Shown here piece by piece: positions 1-17,244 of a stretch of 64,000 nucleotides of DNA. Position numbers and translations under genes: made by a program. Source of the DNA: a bacterium HR29 (GTDB taxonomy: Bacteria; Chloroflexota; Dehalococcoidia; Tepidiformales; Tepidiformaceae); contig BEIF01000001.1 of the NCBI GenBank assembly GCA_002898215.1, positions 167,501-231,500 of the forward strand, written 5' to 3'. How positions within the stretch are numbered: the first letter of the stretch is position 1; each line of letters starts with the position of its first letter. Under the pieces are notes generated by a model that saw only the letters and a program-made list of their open reading frames with translations, made no database searches and was not told the DNA's origin.

Positions 1-1771
<1,771 letters not shown>

Positions 1772-1853
1772 TGCGTCCAAGGCTCGCCCACCGATCGCCC
1801 ACCGCGTTGCTCGCTCTTCAGTGTGCAGGTGCCCCGGCACCCCTCCCTCACAC
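1772..1853. other. 23S-tRNA spacer without a 5S rRNA gene
   Basis: Only 82 bases separate the 23S 3' end from the tRNA. That is too short for a 5S gene (about 115 bases), and no 5S-like sequence is visible. A small hairpin GGTGC-cccg-GCACC lies at about 1829-1842. It may be a processing element, which is an inference. Confidence 0.75.
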
Positions 1854-1928
<75 letters not shown>

Positions 1929-1950
1929 TCACCCCTTCCCCGACCCGAAC

Positions 1951-1973
1951 GGCGCCCTCTCCGCGAGGGCGCC
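1951..1973 (+). terminator. Probable terminator after the rRNA-tRNA unit
   Basis: A perfect 9-bp stem GGCGCCCTC/GAGGGCGCC encloses a TCCGC loop just after the initiator tRNA. A pyrimidine-rich CTTCCCTCTCTCC follows instead of a clean T tract. The position suggests it ends the rRNA transcript. Confidence 0.65.
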
Positions 1974-2001
1974 GCTTCCCTCTCTCCAGCACCATCCGCC
2001 C

Positions 2002-2793
2002 ATGACGATCCCCGGACCCGACCCCCTCCTCGACGGCGTGTGGTGGCTCCACTCCACCCGCGGCTCCAACGTCTACCTCGTCGAGGCGGACGACGGCTCC
2101 CTCGCACTCGTCGATACGGGCTTCCGCCAGAGCGCTCCTGCCATCCTCGGGCAGCTCGACCACTTCGAACGGCCGCTCGCCGCGATCCTCGTCACCCACC
2201 GGCACTTCGACCACGCCGGCGGCGCGGCCACCCTCCGGGAAGCGACGGGCGCCCTCGTGGTCGCCGGTCGCGGCGATTGCCGCCTCCGCGACGGTCACTA
2301 CGAACTCCGTACGCCCATCGGCCGAACCCACATCGCGCGCTTCCTCGGCTCTCTCGTCGTCCCCCGCCCGGAGCCCGTCCCCGTCGACCGCCCCGTCGAC
2401 TCGGAGACGGAAGTGCTTCCCGGTGTCGTGGCCGTCCCGACTCCAGGCCACACGCCGGGCTCCCTCTGCTTCCTCGTGCCGCGGCTCGGTGCGGCCTTCG
2501 TCGGCGACCTCGTCATCAGCCACGGGGGAACGCTGACCCGCCCACTTCGCATGGCGAACGCCGACGACCGCCTCTACCTCCGGAGCCTCGCCGCCTTCGC
2601 TGCCATCGCCCCAGAGGCCGGGTTCCCCGGGCATGGCCCACCCGTCCTCTCCGAGTTCGGCCAGCGTCTTCGTGAGCTCGCAGCGCTTCCCCGCCGAAAC
2701 GGACTCGCCGCCCTCTCGCCGGAACGGTTCGCCCGGTTGGCCGCCTTCGGCCGCTCGTTCGCTCTCCCTCGACGGTCCCGCCGGCCCGGTTGA
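2002..2793 (+). CDS. Metallo-beta-lactamase-fold hydrolase
   Basis: A 263-residue soluble protein of the glyoxalase II/MBL superfamily. The metal motif THRHFDHAGG (H66, H68, D70, H71) is intact. The later ligands are suggested by PTPGHTPGS around residue 150 and the aspartate in FVGDL. Such enzymes hydrolyse thioesters, lactones or phosphodiesters at a di-metal site, but the substrate cannot be read from sequence. The start ATG at 2002 has no clear Shine-Dalgarno. The C-terminal tail is arginine-rich and its stop overlaps the -35 box of the rpoB promoter, so it is probably not part of the rpoBC operon. Confidence 0.85.
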   Translation: MTIPGPDPLLDGVWWLHSTRGSNVYLVEADDGSLALVDTGFRQSAPAILGQLDHFERPLAAILVTHRHFDHAGGAATLREATGALVVAGRGDCRLRDGHYELRTPIGRTHIARFLGSLVVPRPEPVPVDRPVDSETEVLPGVVAVPTPGHTPGSLCFLVPRLGAAFVGDLVISHGGTLTRPLRMANADDRLYLRSLAAFAAIAPEAGFPGHGPPVLSEFGQRLRELAALPRRNGLAALSPERFARLAAFGRSFALPRRSRRPG

Positions 2794-2818
2794 CGGAGCG
2801 GATGGCCGCCGGTATGCT
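2790..2818 (+). promoter_or_regulatory. Sigma70-type promoter for rpoBC
   Basis: TTGACG (2790-2795), a 17-base spacer and TATGCT (2813-2818) match the housekeeping promoter layout closely. It overlaps the stop codon of the upstream hydrolase gene and leaves an untranslated leader of roughly 95 bases before rpoB. Confidence 0.7.
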
Positions 2819-2921
2819 CGTACGTGGCTTGGTGTGCCCACCGGTCTCCCCGATCCGCATGCGCCGACACCACACCCCTTCGCGCAGTTCGCCTGACCAG
2901 TCCTGAAGGAGTCGCCGCAGG

Positions 2922-11193
<8,272 letters not shown>

Positions 11194-11217
11194 TAGGGGT
11201 TCGGCTTACGGATGCCC

Positions 11218-11247
11218 CGCGCCCCGCCGCAACAGCGGCGGGGCGCG
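11218..11247. terminator. Strong bidirectional terminator hairpin
   Basis: A perfect 13-bp stem CGCGCCCCGCCGC/GCGGCGGGGCGCG with an AACA loop sits between rpoC and the convergent malic enzyme gene. GTCGTTCTTGT follows on the plus strand. It is placed to end both transcripts. Confidence 0.85.
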
Positions 11248-11263
11248 GTCGTTCTTGTCCCTG

Positions 11264-12661
11264 TCAGGCGAGCCGGTGGGCGAGCGACCGCGGCTCCTCG
11301 AGGAGGTAGTCTTCGTCGACCGGGCGGGACGCGACACCAGCTTCCGCTGCCGCGAAAGCCACGGCCCGAGCCACGGTTCGGTGAACCGCCGGGTCGAGCG
11401 GGGGCGGGAGAAGCATTCCGGGCGGAGCCTGTTCGGCGATGGCGCGCGCCGCCGCGAGGAACACCTCCGGCACGAATCGACGGATGCCGCAGTCCAAACC
11501 GCCACGGCAGAGGCCTGGAAAGGCGAGCAAGTTGTTCGTCGCCCGGCCATCGGTGGCGAGGGCGGCACCCGCCTTCAGCGCCTCCGAGACCTCGATCTCC
11601 GGGTAGGGGTTGGAGAGCGCGAAGATGATCTGCCCGGGCCGCACCAGCTCGGGAGCGATCAGCCTCGCCCTCCCCGTCGTGGCGACGACGACATCGCAGC
11701 GCGCCATCACTTCTTCGAGCGTCGCCGCACGCCCTCCCTGCGCCTCGAGCCGTCGGAGGGCCTCCGGCGCGATATCGGCGCCCCACACGGGCCGGCCAAG
11801 CCATCGCATCGCCATCCTCGCGATGGCGTTCCCCGCGGCACCGAGACCGACGCATCCCAGTTCCAGGCGTTCCGGGCTCCGACCCGTAAGCTTGGTGGCG
11901 TTCATCAAGGCGCCGAGTACCACAGCCGCGGTGCCGTGCTGGTCGTCGTGGAACACGGGCACACCGCGGGCCGCCAGCGCTTCCTCGAACTCGAAACAGG
12001 CGGGGGCTGCGACGTCTTCGATCTGGATGAGCCCGAAGGAAGGGGCGATGGCGGCGACTGCCTCGGCCATCTTCTGGGGTTCGCCCGTGGCCAGGGCGAT
12101 CGGAACCCCGAACACCCCCACCAGGTGGCTGAGCAACGCCGACTTCCCCTCGAGGATGGGGAGCGCCGCGAGCGGGCCCAGATTTCCCAATCCCAGCACC
12201 GCGCTCCCATCGGAGACGATGGCGACCGTGTTGGCGCGGATGGTGTAGTGGGCAGCCAGCTCCGGGTCGGCCGCGATCTTCCTCGCCACCTCGCCCACGC
12301 CGGGGGTGTAGATGCGGCCGAGGTCGGCTTCGCCGCGAATGGGGTAGCGAGAGCGTACCACGAGCTTCCCGCCCACGTGGAGCTCGAGGACCTCGTCCCG
12401 GACTTCGAGCACTTCGGCGTCGCCGCAGGCGTTGATGGCGGCCACGGTGGCCTCCACCGCCGCCTCGTCACTGAAGCCCATGTCGATATCCCGCACACGG
12501 TGGAGCGGGCTGATGGAGACGGTTCGGATATCCCCGAGCGAGGCCCCGTGTTGTGCCACGATGGCGAGGACGTGGGCCAGGACGCCAACCCGGTTCGTCG
12601 TCTTGATGCGGAGGGTTCGGAAAATGGATGCCCCGCGATGAAGCTCTTCCGGCGTTGCCAT
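11264..12661 (-). CDS. NAD(P)-dependent malic enzyme with N-terminal ACT domain
   Basis: A 465-residue oxidative decarboxylase converting malate to pyruvate. The N terminus (about 1-90, FRTLRIKTTNRVGVLAHVLA) is an ACT-like regulatory domain. The malic enzyme core then shows YTPGVGEVARKI, SDGSAVLGLGN, EDVAAPACFEFE, VFHDDQHGTA with its metal-binding aspartates, and the nucleotide-binding VGLGAAGNAIA. ACT domains usually bind amino acids, so allosteric control is likely, but the ligand is unknown. The gene has no Shine-Dalgarno. TATAGT ends 6 bases before the ATG, so a leaderless transcript is expected. It converges on rpoC across a shared hairpin. Confidence 0.93.
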   Translation of the reverse strand: MATPEELHRGASIFRTLRIKTTNRVGVLAHVLAIVAQHGASLGDIRTVSISPLHRVRDIDMGFSDEAAVEATVAAINACGDAEVLEVRDEVLELHVGGKLVVRSRYPIRGEADLGRIYTPGVGEVARKIAADPELAAHYTIRANTVAIVSDGSAVLGLGNLGPLAALPILEGKSALLSHLVGVFGVPIALATGEPQKMAEAVAAIAPSFGLIQIEDVAAPACFEFEEALAARGVPVFHDDQHGTAAVVLGALMNATKLTGRSPERLELGCVGLGAAGNAIARMAMRWLGRPVWGADIAPEALRRLEAQGGRAATLEEVMARCDVVVATTGRARLIAPELVRPGQIIFALSNPYPEIEVSEALKAGAALATDGRATNNLLAFPGLCRGGLDCGIRRFVPEVFLAAARAIAEQAPPGMLLPPPLDPAVHRTVARAVAFAAAEAGVASRPVDEDYLLEEPRSLAHRLA

Positions 12662-12667
12662 GGCCGC

Positions 12668-12673
12668 ACTATA
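12668..12673 (-). promoter_or_regulatory. -10 box for leaderless malic enzyme mRNA
   Basis: TATAGT, then 6 bases (GCGGCC), then the ATG. Transcription would start at or next to the start codon. Confidence 0.6.
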
Positions 12674-12709
12674 CCGCGACTGCCTCTTCCAATCTCCGGC
12701 CGAATGGCG

Positions 12710-13189
12710 TTACCGGCTCCGTTCGAGCAGACAGATGGCTTCGGCCGCCATCGCCTCGCCACGGCCGACGGCATCCAGCCCCTCGGCGGTCTTGGCCTTC
12801 ACGCTCACCGCCTCGAGGCTCACTCCTAGGACCGAGGCGATCCGCTCCCGGATGAGCGGAATGTACGGGGCGAGCCTCGGACGCTCCGCTCGGACCACTG
12901 CGTCGACGTTGGCCACGCGCCACCCCCGCTCTGCGGCGAGCTTCACGGCCTTTCGGACGAAATCCGCGCTGTCGGCATGGGCCCAGCGTGGGTCGCTCGG
13001 TGGGAAGTGCTGTCCGATATCTCCCAGGGCTGCCGCGCCCAAGATGGCGTCGGTGAGGGCGTGGAGGAGGACGTCGGCGTCGGAGTGGCCGGCGAGCCCC
13101 GGCCCTTCTTCGATGATGACGCCGCCGAGGACCAGCGGCCGGTTGTCGTCCACCCGGTGGATGTCGCTCCCGAAGCCGACGCGCATCAT
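12710..13189 (-). CDS. ispF: 2-C-methyl-D-erythritol 2,4-cyclodiphosphate synthase
   Basis: A 159-residue MEP-pathway enzyme that cyclises CDP-ME-2-phosphate. The metal-binding GFGSDIHRV (D-x-H), LGGV and AGHSDADVLLHALTDAILG are all in place, as is DIGQHFPPSDPRW. Length is normal for the family. Its start overlaps the stop of ispD by 4 bases (ATGA), so the pair is translationally coupled. Either of two consecutive ATG codons could be used. Confidence 0.97.
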   Translation of the reverse strand: MMRVGFGSDIHRVDDNRPLVLGGVIIEEGPGLAGHSDADVLLHALTDAILGAAALGDIGQHFPPSDPRWAHADSADFVRKAVKLAAERGWRVANVDAVVRAERPRLAPYIPLIRERIASVLGVSLEAVSVKAKTAEGLDAVGRGEAMAAEAICLLERSR

Positions 13190-13866
13190 CGCGCCGCTGC
13201 CTCCTGCCAGGCGGCGATGGCGCGGGCGATGGCCAGGTCGATGGGGTACGTAATCTTCAGGTTCGCCCGGTCACCTTCTACGACGCGGCAGCGGTACCCG
13301 GCCCGGGCCAGCATCGCGGCGTCATCGGTCGCGTCGGAGTCGTCCGCGGCCGCTGCTGCCAGCCAAAGGTCGCGCCGCACCACCTGTGGCGTCTGCGCCG
13401 CCCAGAGCCGCCGCCGGTCCGGGTGGTCGACGATGAACCCGTCTTCGCCGACGACCTTGATGGTGTCGGTCACGGGGACCGCTGCGATAGCGCCGGGCGT
13501 CCCAGCCGATGCTGCGATGCACCGCTCGATGAGCTCGACGGAGACGAACGGTCGCGCCCCGTCGTGGATAAGCACGTACTCACTGGAGCAAGCGGCGAGG
13601 CCGGCGGCCACGCTGTCGCGCCGCCGTGGTCCGCCCTCGACGACCTGGAGGCGAGGGTCCCCGGCGAGGCCGGCATGGTCGGCGGCGACGAGCACCGTGC
13701 GGGCATCTCGGGCCACGGTCACGATGCGGGCCACGCTGGGGGCGCGGGCAAGGGCTGCCAGTGCCCACGCCAGCACGGGCCGCCCGCCGAGTTCGGCCAG
13801 AAGCTTGTCCTCTCCCCCGAAACGCTCGCCTCGGCCGGCAGCGACCACCACCGCGTCGACGTTCAT
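13186..13866 (-). CDS. ispD: 2-C-methyl-D-erythritol 4-phosphate cytidylyltransferase
   Basis: A 226-residue nucleotidyltransferase of the MEP pathway, making CDP-ME from MEP and CTP. Signatures are the CTP loop AAGRGERFGGEDKLLAELGG and VLIHDGARPFV. It heads the ispD-ispF operon. No Shine-Dalgarno is present, and TAAGCT ends 6 bases before the ATG, which suggests a leaderless start. Confidence 0.96.
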   Translation of the reverse strand: MNVDAVVVAAGRGERFGGEDKLLAELGGRPVLAWALAALARAPSVARIVTVARDARTVLVAADHAGLAGDPRLQVVEGGPRRRDSVAAGLAACSSEYVLIHDGARPFVSVELIERCIAASAGTPGAIAAVPVTDTIKVVGEDGFIVDHPDRRRLWAAQTPQVVRRDLWLAAAAADDSDATDDAAMLARAGYRCRVVEGDRANLKITYPIDLAIARAIAAWQEAAAR

Positions 13867-13872
13867 GCCGCA

Positions 13873-13878
13873 AGCTTA
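13873..13878 (-). promoter_or_regulatory. -10 box for leaderless ispDF mRNA
   Basis: TAAGCT followed by 6 bases (TGCGGC) and the ispD ATG. No -35 match was found at the usual distance. Confidence 0.55.
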
Positions 13879-14094
13879 CGGCGGCTGCAAGTCCCGCGGA
13901 ACGAACGGCCGCCCTCGCGCGGATTCGCGTTCGGACGTCGGAATTGCCATCATGTGAGAAGGAAAGAGCGCGTGACGGCCCGTTCACCCGTTCGCCGTTC
14001 GTGAGCGGAGGGCGAAGGGAGAGAGGAACGAGGCCGTCAGTCGTGGATGGCCGCGCGCAGCACGGCTCGTGTAGGCAGGAGGAGGGTACCCCAC

Positions 14095-15999
14095 ATGGCC
14101 GCGACCATCGAAGAGCTGCTCGCTCGCGTAACGAAGCCGGCCAGGTACACGGGCGGCGAATGGAACAGCGTCGTCAAGGACTGGGACAGTACCCCAGTCC
14201 GCTTCGTGCTCTGCTATCCGGACGTCTACGACATCGGGATGTCGAACCTCGGGTTGGGCATCCTGTACGACATCCTGAACCGCGAGCCCGACGTCCTGTG
14301 CGAGCGCGCCTTCGCGCCGTGGGAGGATATGGAGGCGGAGCTCCGCCGAGAGGGGGTGCTCCTCTGGAGCCTCGAGAACCGGCGGCCGCTCCGCGACTTC
14401 CACGTCGTCGGCTTCACGCTTCAGTACGAGATGACCTACACGAACGTCCTCAACATGCTCGACCTCGGTGGCATCCCCGTGCTCTCCGAGGCGAGGGGTG
14501 AGGACGACCCGATCGTGATCGCGGGCGGCAGCGGAGCATTCAACCCCGAACCCTTGGCGCCGTTCATCGATGCCTTCGTCATTGGGGAGGGCGAGGAGGT
14601 CATCCTCGAGCTGGCCGCGCTTGTGCGGGCCTGGTCGCGCGAGCGCACCCCGCGTGAACGGCGTCTCGAAGACCTCCTCCGCGTTCCAGGCGTGTACGTT
14701 CCGCGTTTCTACGAAGCGCGGTGGGACAGCGCGGGCCATTTCGCCGGGTTGGAGCCTCGGCATCCCGATGCGCCGCCCGTCATCCGGAGGCGCATCGTGG
14801 AGCAGCTTCCGCCCCCGCTCACCCGCCCCATCGTGCCCTACCTGCAGACCATCCACGACCGGGCGGCTATCGAGATTCAGCGGGGCTGCACCCAGGGGTG
14901 TCGCTTCTGCCAGGCAGGGATGATCTACCGGCCTGCCCGCGAACGCTCGCCGGAGGAGGTCGTCGCGGCCGCCCGGGAGCTTCTCCGCAATACGGGGTAC
15001 GAGGAGATTTCGCTCCTCTCCCTGAGCACCACCGACCACAGCGAGATCGTCCCGATGGTGGAGGCGCTCACGACCGCCTTTCCGGGCCTCAAAATTAGCT
15101 TGCCGAGCACTCGAGTGGACTCGTTCTCCGTCGACGTCGCCAACGCGGTGGCGAAGGGGAAGAAACACACCCTCACCCTCGCGCCGGAGGCTGGCAGCCA
15201 GCGGCTGCGGAACGCCATCAACAAGCTCGTCACGGATGCGGACCTGCTCGGGGCGGCCGAAAACGCGTTCGCCCACGGCTGGACGAGTATCAAGATGTAC
15301 TTCATGGTCGGCTTGCCGACCGAAACGCTCGACGACGTTGCCGGGATCGTCGAGCTCGGGGCGAAGGTTCGCGACATCGGGCGCCGCTACATCGGAAATC
15401 GGGCGCGCGTTCGGGTGAGCACAAGCAACCACGTGCCCAAGCCGCACACGCCTTTCCAATGGGCGCGGCAGGATACCGCCGAGGAACTCGAAGTGAAGCA
15501 TGAGATCCTCCGCGATGGCTGCCGCCGGGCAGGCGTCGAGTTCAGCTGGAACGACCCGCGCGACAGCTTCCTCGAGGCGGTGCTCAGCCGGGGCGATCGG
15601 AAGGTTGCGCGTGCTGTCTACGAAGCGTGGCGCCGGGGTGCCAAGTTCGATGCCTGGAGCGACTACTTCCGCCCGGACATCTGGAGCGAGGCCTTCAAGG
15701 CGGCAGTCGTGGACCCGGCCTGGTATGCCCACCGGGAGTGGGATACCGAGGAGCCTCTGCCCTGGGACCACATCGACTGCGGTGTGACCAAGGCCTACCT
15801 AAAGGGGCAGTGGCGAGCGGTGTTCCAGGGGAAGACCGTGGGGGACTGCCACCACGGCACCTGCAACGTCTGCGGCATGCAGAAGTTCGATACCCTCCGG
15901 GGGGAACCTGGCGTCGCCGACTGCGTCATGAAGCTCGGCAAGCTCGTCGAACTGCGCCGAGCTCGAAAAATCGAAGGGGAGCTTCTGCAATTGGTCTGA
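14095..15999 (+). CDS. B12-binding-domain radical SAM protein (TIGR03960-like)
   Basis: A 634-residue protein. The N-terminal half resembles a cobalamin-binding Rossmann domain (VRFVLCYPDVYDIGMSNLG). The radical SAM cluster motif CTQGCRFCQAG is at C265, C269 and C272. A C-terminal extension ends with CNVCGMQKFDT. This matches the widespread family known as TIGR03960, whose function is not established. The family is often paired or fused with a DUF2344 protein, which is absent next door. ATG 14095 is chosen because AGGAGGAGGG lies just upstream. The in-frame ATG at 14047 has no ribosome site and adds non-conserved residues. Confidence 0.9.
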   Translation: MAATIEELLARVTKPARYTGGEWNSVVKDWDSTPVRFVLCYPDVYDIGMSNLGLGILYDILNREPDVLCERAFAPWEDMEAELRREGVLLWSLENRRPLRDFHVVGFTLQYEMTYTNVLNMLDLGGIPVLSEARGEDDPIVIAGGSGAFNPEPLAPFIDAFVIGEGEEVILELAALVRAWSRERTPRERRLEDLLRVPGVYVPRFYEARWDSAGHFAGLEPRHPDAPPVIRRRIVEQLPPPLTRPIVPYLQTIHDRAAIEIQRGCTQGCRFCQAGMIYRPARERSPEEVVAAARELLRNTGYEEISLLSLSTTDHSEIVPMVEALTTAFPGLKISLPSTRVDSFSVDVANAVAKGKKHTLTLAPEAGSQRLRNAINKLVTDADLLGAAENAFAHGWTSIKMYFMVGLPTETLDDVAGIVELGAKVRDIGRRYIGNRARVRVSTSNHVPKPHTPFQWARQDTAEELEVKHEILRDGCRRAGVEFSWNDPRDSFLEAVLSRGDRKVARAVYEAWRRGAKFDAWSDYFRPDIWSEAFKAAVVDPAWYAHREWDTEEPLPWDHIDCGVTKAYLKGQWRAVFQGKTVGDCHHGTCNVCGMQKFDTLRGEPGVADCVMKLGKLVELRRARKIEGELLQLV

Positions 16000-16146
16000 T
16001 CGGCCCCCTTCCCAAGTTGCGGTTGGTGGTACCCTGCAAGACGATGCAGGCAGGAACGAATCGTATGCCGGGCCGGAATCCCTGCTCCCGGCTACAGCGG
16101 CGGGTGGTCGGGCGGTGCCTCTCCCGCGGGCGCGGGGAGCAGACCG

Positions 16147-16623
16147 GTGGCGATGGAGAACGAGCCGATGCCGTACCTCACCCGCGATGAACTCATCCAG
16201 CGACTGCGCGCGTCCGGCCTCCGCGTGACGCAACAGCGCCTCGGCGTCTTCGACGCCCTTGTGGCGCTCGGACGCCATGCCACGCCCGAGGAAGTGGCGG
16301 AGCATCTGCGCCGCGATTTCCCCACCATCTCGCTGAACACCGTGTACGACACCCTCGAGACGCTGGCGACAGCCGGCCTCATCCGGCGGGCCGACGTGAT
16401 GGCCGGCCCGTTGCGGTACGACCCGAACACCGAACCCCACCACCATCTGGTTTGCCGCCTCTGCGGCGACCAGGTCGATGTCGACTGCGCTGGCGACGAG
16501 GCGCCCTGTCTCGAGCCCTCCGACGACCACGGGTTCGTCGTCGAGCGCGCCGAGGTGACGTTTTTCGGGATCTGCCCCGCCTGCCAACAGCGGGGCCATG
16601 CCGCTCCGGCGCGTCGTCCCTAG
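16147..16623 (+). CDS. Fur/PerR-family metal-responsive regulator
   Basis: A 158-residue winged-helix repressor-type protein. The N-terminal helix-turn-helix region reads SGLRVTQQRLGVFDALVAL, followed by PTISLNTVYDTLETL. The metal-sensing half has PHHHLVCRLCG and CPACQQRGH, giving two CxxC pairs for a structural zinc, and histidines for the regulatory metal. Whether it senses iron, zinc or peroxide cannot be told. Start is GTG 16147, with GGGGAG about 7 bases upstream. ATG 16153 is an alternative. It stands alone, just ahead of the polysaccharide cassette. Confidence 0.92.
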   Translation: MAMENEPMPYLTRDELIQRLRASGLRVTQQRLGVFDALVALGRHATPEEVAEHLRRDFPTISLNTVYDTLETLATAGLIRRADVMAGPLRYDPNTEPHHHLVCRLCGDQVDVDCAGDEAPCLEPSDDHGFVVERAEVTFFGICPACQQRGHAAPARRP

Positions 16624-16636
16624 GGGCCGCTTTCCG

Positions 16637-16642
16637 TAGCCT
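16637..16642 (+). promoter_or_regulatory. -10 box for the polysaccharide cassette (leaderless)
   Basis: TAGCCT followed by 8 bases and the GTG start of the sugar transferase gene. No -35 box is evident. Confidence 0.45.
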
Positions 16643-16650
16643 AGAGGCCA

Positions 16651-17244
16651 GTGGCGAAGCGTGCCCTCGACGTCCTCCTCACCGTCCTGCTGCTCCCAAT
16701 TGCGGTGCCCCTCACCGCCCTCATGGCGGCCGCGCTGGCGTGGGAGCTGCGGGGCAATCCCTTCTTCGTGCAGAAGCGCATCGGCAAGGACGGGCGCCCG
16801 TTCCGCATGTATAAGCTACGGACGATGCGCGACCCGCGCCCCGGCGAACTGCGTCCCATCGTCGTCGACGACTGGGACACGTTCGTCTTCTCGCCGCCGG
16901 GCCGCTGTGACCCCCGAGTCACACGGCTGGGAGCCTTCGCCCGGAAGACTTCCATCGACGAGCTTCCTCAGCTCTTGAACGTTCTCCGCGGCGAGATGAG
17001 CCTCGTCGGGCCCAGGCCAGAGCTGCCCGAAATCGTCGCCCAGTACCCACCGGCCTTCCACGAACGCCACCGCGTCCTTCCGGGGATTGCCGGCCTTGCC
17101 CAGGTGAGCGGAAGGTCGGACCTTACCTACAGCGAGACGATCGCCTACGACCTGTGCTACATCGATACATGGTCGATATGGCGCGACCTGCGCATCCTCG
17201 CGCGCACCCTGCTGGTTGTCGCGCGGGGAGCGGGAGCACGATGA
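16651..17244 (+). CDS. Bacterial sugar transferase (monotopic phosphoglycosyl transferase)
   Basis: A 197-residue membrane enzyme that would transfer a sugar phosphate from a UDP-sugar onto undecaprenyl phosphate, the first step of glycan assembly. One hydrophobic segment at about 8-32 is followed by FFVQKRIGKDGRPFRMYKLR, then TSIDELPQLLNVLRGEMS with the catalytic Asp-Glu pair, and LVGPRPELPE. At this size it is a small PglC-like enzyme without extra transmembrane helices. It opens the cassette and overlaps the next gene by 4 bases (ATGA). Confidence 0.93.
   Translation: MAKRALDVLLTVLLLPIAVPLTALMAAALAWELRGNPFFVQKRIGKDGRPFRMYKLRTMRDPRPGELRPIVVDDWDTFVFSPPGRCDPRVTRLGAFARKTSIDELPQLLNVLRGEMSLVGPRPELPEIVAQYPPAFHERHRVLPGIAGLAQVSGRSDLTYSETIAYDLCYIDTWSIWRDLRILARTLLVVARGAGAR

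Noticed and set aside
14047-14094. Upstream in-frame start for the radical SAM protein
   Set aside because: The extra 16 residues are not family-like, and the strong AGGAGGAGGG ribosome site clearly serves ATG 14095.
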